Notes: generated from the sequence alone by a model not told the origin. A stretch of 6,295 bases of DNA from Oscillospiraceae bacterium (GCA_902761265.1 CACWJV010000235.1:1-6295); one strand, 5' to 3'. Counted from the first letter of the stretch, positions 1 through 4,182 are shown. Translations and numbers: made by a program.

Positions 1-86
1 CTTGGTTCTTTGCGACAAAGGACGGAGAACGAAAAAGGAAAGGTTTTCCGGATCCCGCAACGGTGTTGACTGTGTTCGTCTTATAG
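1..86 (+). CDS. 3' end of an unidentified rightward gene (frame uncertain)
   Basis: A rightward gene probably enters from the left, because a good rho-independent terminator lies just downstream at 132-177. Two frames are plausible. One ends at a TAG at 84-86, with codons from position 3 giving a tail beginning WFFATKDGE and ending TVFVL. The other ends at a TGA at 67-69, with a tail ending KGKVFRIPQRC. Neither tail is long enough to identify a family. If the downstream repeats are an origin, a replication primase/helicase would be the expected neighbour by analogy with phage satellites, but that is a guess from position only. The TAG-ending frame is reported because it leaves a normal distance to the terminator. 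Confidence 0.3.
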   Translation, partial: WFFATKDGERKRKGFPDPATVLTVFVL

Positions 87-131
87 GAAAAAACCTGCCT
101 GCAAATTCTGCAGATCCCGACAGTGAAAACG

Positions 132-177
132 TCGGCGTGAACGATTCTCTTTGATCGTTCCGCCGATTCTTTTTTTG
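132..177 (+). terminator. Rho-independent terminator of the leftmost gene
   Basis: The arm TCGGCG-T-GAACGAT (132-145, with one bulged T) pairs with ATCGTTCCGCCGA (154-166) around an 8-nt loop. A T-rich tail TTCTTTTTTT follows directly. This marks the end of the rightward transcript entering from the left. Confidence 0.85.
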
Positions 178-488
178 TTCGCGGTGCAGTGGCGTTGTTC
201 GCGTTCGTGTTCGCGGTTGATGGTTTAAAAGGTGCCCTATTTTCGGGGGTTGTTCGCGGTGTTCGCGGTGTTCGCGGTGTTTTTTGGATAAAGTGTTATT
301 ATTTGTTATTTCGTTTAATCTGCAGATTCTTTTTTTTATGAAGCTTATATATTATTTTACTGCGAACAGTGCGAACATATAATAATACAAGGGTGAAAAC
401 CCTAGATTTCATGGGCTTTGCGTGCGTTCGCAGTTTCGCACGGTGAAGTGCGAACAAACCGCGAACAATTCACAAAAACCGCGAACAA
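177..488. other. Putative replication origin: hexamer iterons around an AT-rich core
   Basis: This ~310-bp stretch has no credible gene. GTTCGC occurs at 177, 197, 209, 252, 261, 270 and 426, and its reverse complement GCGAAC at 362, 371, 450, 461 and 481, often extended to GTTCGCGG or CCGCGAACA. The clusters flank an AT-rich block (about 279-385) that contains a perfect 12-bp palindrome AATCTGCAGATT (317-328) and T-runs. A GGGT-GAAA-ACCC mini-hairpin lies at 391-402, and two overlapping inverted repeats at 421-454 (CGTGCG/CGCACG and TTCGCAC/GTGCGAA). Short iterons flanking an easily melted region are the known layout of Staphylococcus pathogenicity island origins and of many plasmid origins. 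Function here is inferred; a repressor-binding array is the main alternative. Confidence 0.55.
252..278 (+). repeat. Three tandem 9-bp iterons
   Basis: GTTCGCGGT is repeated three times head to tail without gaps (252-260, 261-269, 270-278), and the next bases begin a fourth unit before it decays into T's. Two inverted copies at 361-378 keep the same 9-bp period (TGCGAACAG, TGCGAACAT). This is the densest part of the origin-like region. Confidence 0.9.
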
Positions 489-493
489 AGCAT

Positions 494-525
494 AAAAAAA
501 GGGCGGCACCGGTTCGGGTGCGCCC
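494..525 (-). terminator. Terminator of the leftward small-gene operon
   Basis: Read leftward, GGGCGCACC pairs with GGTGCCGCCC (one bulged base) around a short loop, followed by seven T's (494-500 on the complementary strand). It lies 34 bp beyond the stop of the last leftward gene, so the operon is closed here before the transcript reaches the iteron region. Confidence 0.8.
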
Positions 526-558
526 TCATGTTATGCGGTGTTATGGCTGCATGCCGTG

Positions 559-741
559 TTATACGGTGCAGCTGACGGTTGAATCCTTAACCATGTGTTC
601 TTTGTAGTTTTCGCCGTATGCTGCACGGTATAGGTTTTCGGGATAGTCCGGCACTTCATGGATCCGATCCTCTGAAAGTGTTTCGATATATGCGAGGAGC
701 TTGTCTCTGTTCGGGGTCTGACTGCATTCGTTTTTGGTCAT
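559..741 (-). CDS. Small protein of unknown function (third gene of the leftward operon)
   Basis: This is a 60-residue acidic, tyrosine-rich protein. I do not recognise a family. Residues 14-26 (KLLAYIETLSEDR) resemble the segment around ETMSEDQ in the preceding gene product, so the two may be related or share a partner. The C-terminal half has YPENLYRAAYGENYKEH and no membrane segment or signal peptide. The start is set by an AAAGGAAG ribosome site that lies within the last codons of the upstream gene, only 3 bp of spacer away, so the two genes are translationally linked. A terminator follows at 494-525. The same leader is found before all three genes of this operon, which supports it being a real gene. 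Confidence 0.7.
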   Translation of the reverse strand: MTKNECSQTPNRDKLLAYIETLSEDRIHEVPDYPENLYRAAYGENYKEHMVKDSTVSCTV

Positions 742-744
742 GGT

Positions 745-879
745 TTACACTTCCTTTCGATCATCGGCTGGGCATCCCGGCGCGGCGGCAATGGCGCGGA
801 TCACTGCAAGAATGTCGAGGAGCTGATCCTCTGACATGGTTTCGAGAATTGCGCGGATATCATTTTCGTTTGTGGTCAT
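745..879 (-). CDS. Very small helical protein of unknown function (second gene of the leftward operon)
   Basis: This 44-residue protein begins MTTNENDIRAILETMSEDQ and is probably mostly alpha-helical (residues 6-31), with a short polar tail containing CPADDR. No family is recognised. The frame stays open upstream to 1161, but that extension is Arg/Pro-rich and overlaps the gene at 1025-1300, so the internal ATG at 877-879 is chosen. It is preceded by the same GAAAGGAAGT-N4-ACC leader that precedes its two operon partners. Its C-terminal codons contain the ribosome site of the next gene. The MSTN/MTTN/MTKN start of all three products is notable. It may be a phage-type accessory or regulatory peptide; no function can be assigned. 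Confidence 0.65.
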   Translation of the reverse strand: MTTNENDIRAILETMSEDQLLDILAVIRAIAAAPGCPADDRKEV

Positions 880-907
880 GGTCAATACTTCCTTTCTGTG
901 TTCTCTC

Positions 908-936
908 TTGACATTGGAGGAGCGGGCGGTTATAAT
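908..936 (+). promoter_or_regulatory. Consensus sigma-A promoter of the antisense small RNA
   Basis: TTGACA at 908-913 and TATAAT at 931-936 are separated by exactly 17 bp, a perfect match to the vegetative consensus. It points rightward although the genes on both sides are read leftward. The -10 box lies inside an inverted repeat GGAGCGGG (919-926) / CCCGCTCC (944-951), a possible operator. Confidence 0.8.
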
Positions 937-942
937 GGATTT

Positions 943-1023
943 ACCCGCTCCCCGGCTTCGTGGTTGGTGGTTGGTGGGTTGGCTCTTGCTTCGCTTTGGT
1001 CGGCGCTCTTGCAAGGGCTTTTT
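943..1023 (+). ncRNA. Putative ~81-nt small RNA antisense to the leftward operon
   Basis: A perfect consensus promoter ends at 936, so transcription should begin near 943. About 80 bases downstream, GCTCTTGC (982-989) can pair with GCAAGGGC (1011-1018, one G-U pair) and is followed by five T's (1019-1023), a terminator-like end. A second GCTCTTGC at 1005-1012 offers an alternative, overlapping fold. Between them is a G-rich stretch at 962-982 with six GG/GGG tracts, able in principle to form a two-layer G-quadruplex. No credible rightward protein starts here. The RNA would fill almost exactly the gap between the stop of the first leftward gene (1025) and the leader of the second (880-896), so it could control processing or translation of the operon mRNA. 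Expression is inferred. Confidence 0.55.
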
Positions 1024-1024
1024 C

Positions 1025-1300
1025 TTATGCGACGGTGAAACGGCGGGTTTCGGTCTGCCGGGTGTACTGCGCGTACAGATCAGCGTGGGTTCTCTTGAAC
1101 GCTGCGGTGTCAAAGCGGCTGCCTTTGACGATTGCATATCTGATCTTGAACACGTCCACATTCATTTCATCTGTGCCGGTTTCGATCATGAGGGCTTTCA
1201 GTTCGTCTTTGATGGTTTCGGCTTCGGCCTGCGCCTGTTCAATGAGGGCTTGCAGTTCTTTCAGCTCTCTGATCTTTTTGGTGAGTTCGTTTGTTGACAT
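1025..1300 (-). CDS. Small coiled-coil protein of a phage/element type (first gene of the leftward operon)
   Basis: This 91-residue protein has an N-terminal coiled coil (about residues 5-40, rich in Glu, Leu, Lys and Ala: KKIRELKELQALIEQAQ). A small C-terminal domain with alternating hydrophobic and basic residues follows (VDVFKIRYAIVKGSRFDTAAFK and QYTRQTETRRFTVA). I recall similar hypothetical proteins in prophages and integrative elements of Clostridia, but no function. The helix followed by a compact basic part suggests DNA association or an accessory to replication or recombination; this is inference. It is the first gene of the operon, behind a 120-nt leader and the consensus promoter at 1428-1456, with a GGAAG ribosome site in the operon's shared leader. 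Confidence 0.8.
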   Translation of the reverse strand: MSTNELTKKIRELKELQALIEQAQAEAETIKDELKALMIETGTDEMNVDVFKIRYAIVKGSRFDTAAFKRTHADLYAQYTRQTETRRFTVA

Positions 1301-1427
1301 GGTAGGTACTTCCTTTCAAGATTGATTTTTGAAAGCGAGGGGAGCGGATCCGCGTTTGTCTCTCCGGCAAGTTCGCATTATGGCGGTCGTTTACCAACGG
1401 CCTGCGCTCCCTTGACTTTCTGATATC

Positions 1428-1456
1428 ATTATACACCTTTTTCTGTGTATTGTCAA
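1428..1456 (-). promoter_or_regulatory. Consensus sigma-A promoter of the leftward operon
   Basis: Read leftward, TTGACA (1451-1456) and TATAAT (1428-1433) are separated by 17 bp, a perfect vegetative promoter. Transcription should start near 1421, giving a 120-nt untranslated leader before the gene ending at 1025. The spacer is occupied by palindromic operator O1, so this promoter is almost certainly repressed in some state. Confidence 0.85.
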
Positions 1457-1480
1457 CGATATACACAAAAAAATGTGCAT
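1431..1480. promoter_or_regulatory. Twin palindromic operators O1 and O2 between divergent promoters
   Basis: Two 20-bp imperfect palindromes share the form ATACAC-N8-GTGTAT. O1 is at 1431-1450 (exact arms) and O2 at 1461-1480 (right arm GTGCAT). Their centres are 30 bp apart, about three helical turns, so two dimers would bind on one face of the DNA. The inner half-sites of O1 and O2 also form a wider inverted repeat around the -35 box (TGTGTAT 1444-1450, ATACACA 1461-1467). O1 lies across the -10/spacer of the leftward promoter; O2 lies upstream of the rightward promoter. The HTH product encoded at 1563 is the nearest candidate binder, but a repressor encoded elsewhere is equally possible. 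Confidence 0.7.
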
Positions 1481-1483
1481 AAA

Positions 1484-1511
1484 TGTAAGGTCGATATATT
1501 TTTGGTATAAT
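1484..1511 (+). promoter_or_regulatory. Extended -10 promoter of the HTH-Fic operon
   Basis: TGG-TATAAT at 1503-1511 is a full extended -10 element. The -35 position holds only a weak TGTAAG (1484-1489, 16-bp spacer), as is common for extended -10 promoters. It starts the rightward transcript about 45 bp before the HTH gene and faces away from the leftward promoter. Confidence 0.7.
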
Positions 1512-1562
1512 GATTACGCTGGGAATAGGATCAGTAAATCAAACGGTTCGGAGGTGACTTCA

Positions 1563-1790
1563 TTGGCTATTCGTTATAGATTCGATGTGTTGGCGGCTTT
1601 GAAAGAAAAAGGGTATAGCACTTATACGATACGCAAAGAAAAGCTGCTGTCAGAGGGCACGATCCAAAAGTTACGAGAAAGCGCGCCTGTGAGTGCGATC
1701 AATCTCAATCAGCTTTGTAAGCTGTTGCAATGTCAGCCGGGCGATCTGCTTGAGTATGTGGAGGATGAGAACAATGTCATATCCGAATAA
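1563..1790 (+). CDS. Small Cro/CI-type helix-turn-helix regulator (HTH_26-like)
   Basis: This 75-residue single-domain DNA-binding protein has the layout of YozG/HTH_26 regulators: a first helix (RFDVLAALKEKG, residues 6-17), an HTH with TIRKEKLLSEGTIQKLR (22-38) in which the second helix is the probable recognition helix, then INLNQLCKLLQCQPGDLLEY (46-65), the family's hallmark end with CQPGDLLEY. The start is a TTG at 1563, chosen because GGAGGTGA lies 5 bp upstream. An ATG at 1473 is in frame but lies upstream of the -10 box, so it would not be transcribed. The 3' end overlaps the Fic gene by 17 bp, so the two are co-translated. It is likely to regulate its own operon and possibly the divergent one through the ATACAC-N8-GTGTAT operators. 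A toxin-antitoxin-like relation to Fic is possible but unproven. Confidence 0.85.
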   Translation: MAIRYRFDVLAALKEKGYSTYTIRKEKLLSEGTIQKLRESAPVSAINLNQLCKLLQCQPGDLLEYVEDENNVISE

Positions 1791-2436
1791 GTACCACTTG
1801 ACACCGGAACAAAGCCGGTTCCTTGCAAAGAAAAAGTGGGATGAAAACATCTATTGCGGTATGCGGATGGAAAACCGCGCCGTCACGTTTCCACAAACAA
1901 AGACGATTCTTGACGGTGTGAATGTGCCCGGTGTGCAGCTTGACGATATTCAAGCAATCTTGAATATGCGCGACGCATGGCGTTTTCTGCTGGATACGAT
2001 CAACGAGCCGCTGACGCTTTCCTATATTTGCAAGCTGAATGAATTCATTGCACGGAATGAAGCGCTTGTGTGGGGAAAACTACGTACTGGCACGGTTGGC
2101 ATTTCCGGCACAGATTATATTCCGTCGATCCCGGATGAAGCGCAGGCAATAGAAAACCTGCAGCGCATACTTGACAGTAACGTCACGGAAACGGAAAAAG
2201 CGTTGCAGCTCTTTGTGTGGGGCACGCGTTCACAGCTCTTTTGGGATGGCAACAAGCGCACCAGTATGACAGCGGCAAACAAGATTCTGCTTGCGGCCGG
2301 AGCGGGCATTCTGACGATCACCGATCAGCACATGGAGCAGTTCAACACGCTGCTGCTGGATTATTACAATACCGGCAACGGGGAAACGCTGAAACGCTTC
2401 ATTTATGACAACTGCATACAGGGGATTGTGATTTGA
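1774..2436 (+). CDS. Fic-family protein with a Gln replacing the catalytic His
   Basis: This 220-residue Fic-domain protein belongs to a fold that transfers AMP or other phosphate-containing groups onto target proteins. Family features in order: an N-terminal segment MENRAVTFPQTKTILDG (32-48) placed like the autoinhibitory helix, with E33-N34 in the position of its E-G/N; a target-docking flap GKLRTGTVGISGTDYIPSIP (101-120); and the active-site loop QLFWDGNKRT (154-163). The canonical loop is HxFx(D/E)GNGRxxR; here His is Gln154 and the second Gly is Lys161. The His is the catalytic base in AMPylating Fic enzymes. Lys at that Gly position is also seen in the kinase Doc (DANKR), but Doc keeps its His. 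Activity is therefore uncertain: inactive, altered chemistry or nucleotide binding only. The ATG at 1774 lies within the end of the HTH gene, making a two-gene operon that ends at the terminator at 2454-2486. Confidence 0.9.
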   Translation: MSYPNKYHLTPEQSRFLAKKKWDENIYCGMRMENRAVTFPQTKTILDGVNVPGVQLDDIQAILNMRDAWRFLLDTINEPLTLSYICKLNEFIARNEALVWGKLRTGTVGISGTDYIPSIPDEAQAIENLQRILDSNVTETEKALQLFVWGTRSQLFWDGNKRTSMTAANKILLAAGAGILTITDQHMEQFNTLLLDYYNTGNGETLKRFIYDNCIQGIVI

Positions 2437-2453
2437 TCCACAAAGCAAAACAA

Positions 2454-2486
2454 CCGTCTGCCGATTCCGGTGGGCGGCTTTTGTTT
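2454..2486 (+). terminator. Terminator of the HTH-Fic operon
   Basis: CCGTCTGCC (2454-2462) pairs throughout, allowing G-U pairs, with GGTGGGCGG (2469-2477) around a 6-nt loop. CTTTTGTTT follows, and A-rich bases before the stem extend the pairing. It lies 17 bp after the Fic stop codon. Confidence 0.8.
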
Positions 2487-2760
2487 GGTCTGAATGCTAC
2501 GAAATGCTACGGTAAAACGCTAACATTTGCTAACATTGCAACGGTCAAGTGCTTGCGTGGTTCCCTATTTTTTCCCCGGTTTCCGCGCGCGCGCATAGAC
2601 TTGGGAAAACTTTGGGATATTTTGGAAAAAATTTGAAACATAAAAAAGAACGACTATTCAAATTCAAACTTTACAAAATTTTACACATAAAAAAGGCGAA
2701 AATGTAAAATTGACCTGTCAGCATCTTGCATATAAAAAGGGAATAATGCAAAGTCCCTTT
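2487..2760. other. Non-coding repeat-rich region between Fic and the sigma operon
   Basis: No credible gene lies in this stretch of about 270 bases. It holds two pairs of 10-bp-spaced direct repeats: AATGCTACG at 2493 and 2503, and GCTAACATT at 2519 and 2529. A run of alternating CG follows at 2584-2594. Four TTGGGA-like units lie at 2601, 2612, 2622 and 2633. The rest is very AT-rich, with an inverted repeat ATTTTACA (2678-2685) / TGTAAAAT (2703-2710). Such a layout fits a second protein-binding array, for instance for replication, transfer or regulation, but the sequence does not say which. Confidence 0.6.
2601..2638 (+). repeat. Four helically phased TTGGGA-type repeats
   Basis: TTGGGA (2601), TTGGGA (2612), TTGGAA (2622) and TTGAAA (2633) follow each other every 10-11 bp, interleaved with A- and T-tracts. 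The spacing equals one helical turn, so the units face the same side of the DNA. They resemble the TTGGGGATT repeats next to the attachment site. Confidence 0.65.
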
Positions 2761-2761
2761 T
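2735..2761 (+). promoter_or_regulatory. Hairpin or operator overlapping the approach to the sigma-operon promoter
   Basis: AAAAGGGA (2735-2742) and TCCCTTTT (2754-2761) form an 8-bp perfect inverted repeat with an 11-nt loop, just before the -35 box at 2764. It could be a weak terminator that insulates the downstream promoter from upstream read-through, or a repressor site. Confidence 0.5.
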
Positions 2762-2763
2762 AT

Positions 2764-2792
2764 TTGACTTTACAGTTTGTTATTGGTATAAT
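2764..2792 (+). promoter_or_regulatory. Strong promoter of the small-protein/sigma operon
   Basis: TTGACT at 2764-2769 and TATAAT at 2787-2792 are 17 bp apart, and the -10 is extended by TGG (2784-2786). The start near 2799 gives a short leader with a GAGGGG ribosome site at 2811-2816 before the ATG at 2826. Confidence 0.85.
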
Positions 2793-2825
2793 ATATCCAT
2801 ATCAACGAATGAGGGGCGTGGTCAG

Positions 2826-3170
2826 ATGGCGCGTGAATATCAATACAAGATCGACGGCGTTTCCCCGGCGCGGCTGCGGGAGCTGCGCGGATTTTGTGAG
2901 CAGTACACCGAGAAAAGGAAACAGGCAAGTCAGACGAAGGACGAAGCGGAGCGTGCGCGGCTGCTCTCCGATGTGGCGCTGATAGATCACTGCCTTTTTC
3001 GTGCCTGCGACGATGAAGCGCCGATGGTTGAAGTGCTGCGCGAAAATGTTGTGCTGCTGTATGGGATCCGGCGCTTGAATCTGCCGCCGTGCAGCGTGGC
3101 CACGTTATACCGAAAGCGTGCAGCATTCTTTCGGCTTCTGAATGATCTGCACGGAAAGACGACTGCATGA
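2826..3170 (+). CDS. Small helical protein, possible phage-type transcription regulator
   Basis: This 114-residue, predominantly helical, charged protein has no membrane segment. Residues 15-58 form long helices (ARLRELRGFCEQYTEKRKQAS and following). The C-terminal 25 residues (NLPPCSVATLYRKRAAFFRLLNDLHG, 85-110) resemble the terminal helix-turn-helix of small phage late regulators and sigma-region-4-like proteins, which often end in a Tyr/Phe-Arg-x-Arg-x-x-Phe-Phe-x-x-Leu pattern. That likeness is from memory and weak. The gene follows a strong promoter and overlaps the sigma-like gene by four bases (ATGA), so the two products are made together and may act together, for example as a sigma factor and its activator or modulator. 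No specific family name is claimed. Confidence 0.75.
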   Translation: MAREYQYKIDGVSPARLRELRGFCEQYTEKRKQASQTKDEAERARLLSDVALIDHCLFRACDDEAPMVEVLRENVVLLYGIRRLNLPPCSVATLYRKRAAFFRLLNDLHGKTTA

Positions 3171-3973
3171 CGAACGAAGATCTTGTGGCGGCGATCCGTG
3201 CCGGTGCCGGGAATCGGTGCGCCCTCATGGAACAGCTATATAAACAAAATGAGGGCATGATCCGCAAAATGGCAAACAAAGCGGCTTGCGGCGGTGATCT
3301 GTTCGACGATCTCATGCAAGAGGGGTATTTTGCCCTTGAAAGTGCGGTCAGCGGCTTTGATCCGGCGGCGGGCGTTCAGTTTATCACGTCGGTGCCTGCC
3401 TATTTACAAGAACGGATTTCCCGCTATCAAAACGCAAAGGCGGCGCTGGAGCAGGTACAGGCCGAGCCGGTGACGGCGGCACAGATAGCACAAGCGGCGG
3501 GTCTGACTGCGGCGCAGGCTGCCGAAACTCGGTTGCTGCTCTATCAGCTGCGCACGGTCTCACTGGACGCGCCCTTGACCGACGCGGATGATCTGACCGT
3601 CGGTGATCTGATCCCGGACGGCTGCGACGTGGCCGGGGTGATCTGCGACGATGCCGAAAGAGAATACAACCGGCGGCTGCTCAATGATGCCCTGCAGCGT
3701 GATCTTGACGAAACGGAACGGGAGATTCTACAGCGATATTTCGGCGGGGAGCAGCTGCGCCGGGTGGCCGATGATATGGGTCTAATCTATCAGCAGGCCG
3801 TCAGGATCCAAAACAAAGCGATTCAGAAGCTGCGACGTGATATGCACCTGCGCATTGACTATATGCGGAGCTGTGATTTGTATAAATACAGTTACCAGCG
3901 ATTCAAAAACAGCGGTCTTTCGTCCGTGGAGTTCATAGCCGAAAGAAACGAACGTCTGCATGATGGCGCATAG
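3167..3973 (+). CDS. Sigma-70 family RNA polymerase sigma factor, element-encoded
   Basis: This 268-residue protein has the sigma-70 domain order. Region 2 spans about 20-88, with the core-binding signature DLFDDLMQEGYFALESAVSG followed by FDPAAGVQF (64-72). Region 3 (about 100-150) has a helix-turn-helix-like PVTAAQIAQAAGL and VSLDAPLTDADDLTVGDLI, the stretch that in primary and sporulation sigmas reads SLD.P...G....L.D. Region 4 (about 176-225) has LDETEREILQRYFGGEQLRRVADDMGL and a recognition helix near YQQAVRIQNKAIQKLRR. Unlike a housekeeping sigma it has no region 1.1 and carries a 40-residue tail with aromatic residues (YKYSYQRFKNSGLSSVEF). It would redirect RNA polymerase to element promoters. 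Translation is coupled to the upstream gene by ATGA; no separate ribosome site is evident. It is the last gene before the attachment site. Confidence 0.9.
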   Translation: MTNEDLVAAIRAGAGNRCALMEQLYKQNEGMIRKMANKAACGGDLFDDLMQEGYFALESAVSGFDPAAGVQFITSVPAYLQERISRYQNAKAALEQVQAEPVTAAQIAQAAGLTAAQAAETRLLLYQLRTVSLDAPLTDADDLTVGDLIPDGCDVAGVICDDAEREYNRRLLNDALQRDLDETEREILQRYFGGEQLRRVADDMGLIYQQAVRIQNKAIQKLRRDMHLRIDYMRSCDLYKYSYQRFKNSGLSSVEFIAERNERLHDGA

Positions 3974-3991
3974 ATAGAAAAATCTGTAGGG

Positions 3992-4029
3992 TTTTTTCGG
4001 GTTTTTTGGTAGGTTTTTTTCGGTTTTTT
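3992..4029 (+). repeat. Phased T-tracts (probable intrinsically bent DNA)
   Basis: Four runs of 6-7 T's (3992-3997, 4002-4007, 4014-4020, 4024-4029) are separated by GG-rich bases and start every 10-12 bp. A/T-tracts in phase with the helix bend DNA. This bend would lie about 155-190 bp from the attachment site and may help assemble a recombination complex; the same T-runs could also help end the sigma-operon transcript, for which no hairpin is evident. Confidence 0.7.
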
Positions 4030-4042
4030 CTGTGTTGTAACC

Positions 4043-4082
4043 TTGGGGATTGCTTGGGGATTATTCCGGCGTTTTGGGGATT
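4043..4082 (+). repeat. Three direct repeats of TTGGGGATT beside the attachment site
   Basis: Exact copies of TTGGGGATT lie at 4043-4051, 4054-4062 and 4074-4082, starting 11 and 20 bp apart, so all face the same side of the helix. Repeated sites within 200 bp of an attachment core are typical arm-type sites for tyrosine integrases or sites for excisionases. The assignment is by position. A short palindrome CGTGTAACACG (4089-4099) follows. Confidence 0.75.
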
Positions 4083-4182
4083 ACATTTCGTGTAACACGA
4101 TGCAACGAAGAATGCCGAAAAACATAGACGCGGCGGGGCTTCATGGCACTTTTTGAAACGCGCCGATTATTTGTGAAAGTCC

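Noticed and set aside
177..488. CRISPR array
   Set aside because: The repeats are 6-10 bp, occur in both orientations, and have no regular spacers.
422..607. Rightward frame in the iteron region
   Set aside because: It crosses the leftward terminator and the end of the leftward operon, has no ribosome site, and its content follows from the repeats.
880..1161. Leftward extension of the 44-residue gene to 138 residues
   Set aside because: The extension is Arg/Pro/Ser-rich, overlaps the gene at 1025-1300, and the internal ATG has the same leader as its operon partners.
836..1325. Two long rightward frames opposite the leftward operon
   Set aside because: They are shadows of the leftward genes: no ribosome site, odd Trp/Phe/Cys-rich composition, and they cross two real gene boundaries. 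The consensus promoter there is better explained by a short RNA.
1359..1359. A 20-residue leftward reading frame in the operon leader (starting near 1382)
   Set aside because: It has no ribosome site and a composition typical of chance; not called as a leader peptide.
1473..1562. Upstream ATG for the HTH gene
   Set aside because: It lies before the -10 box at 1506-1511 and adds residues unlike the family; the TTG at 1563 has an ideal ribosome site.
2433..2636. 67-residue rightward frame after Fic
   Set aside because: It runs through the terminator and across the direct repeats, and its start overlaps the Fic stop without a ribosome site.
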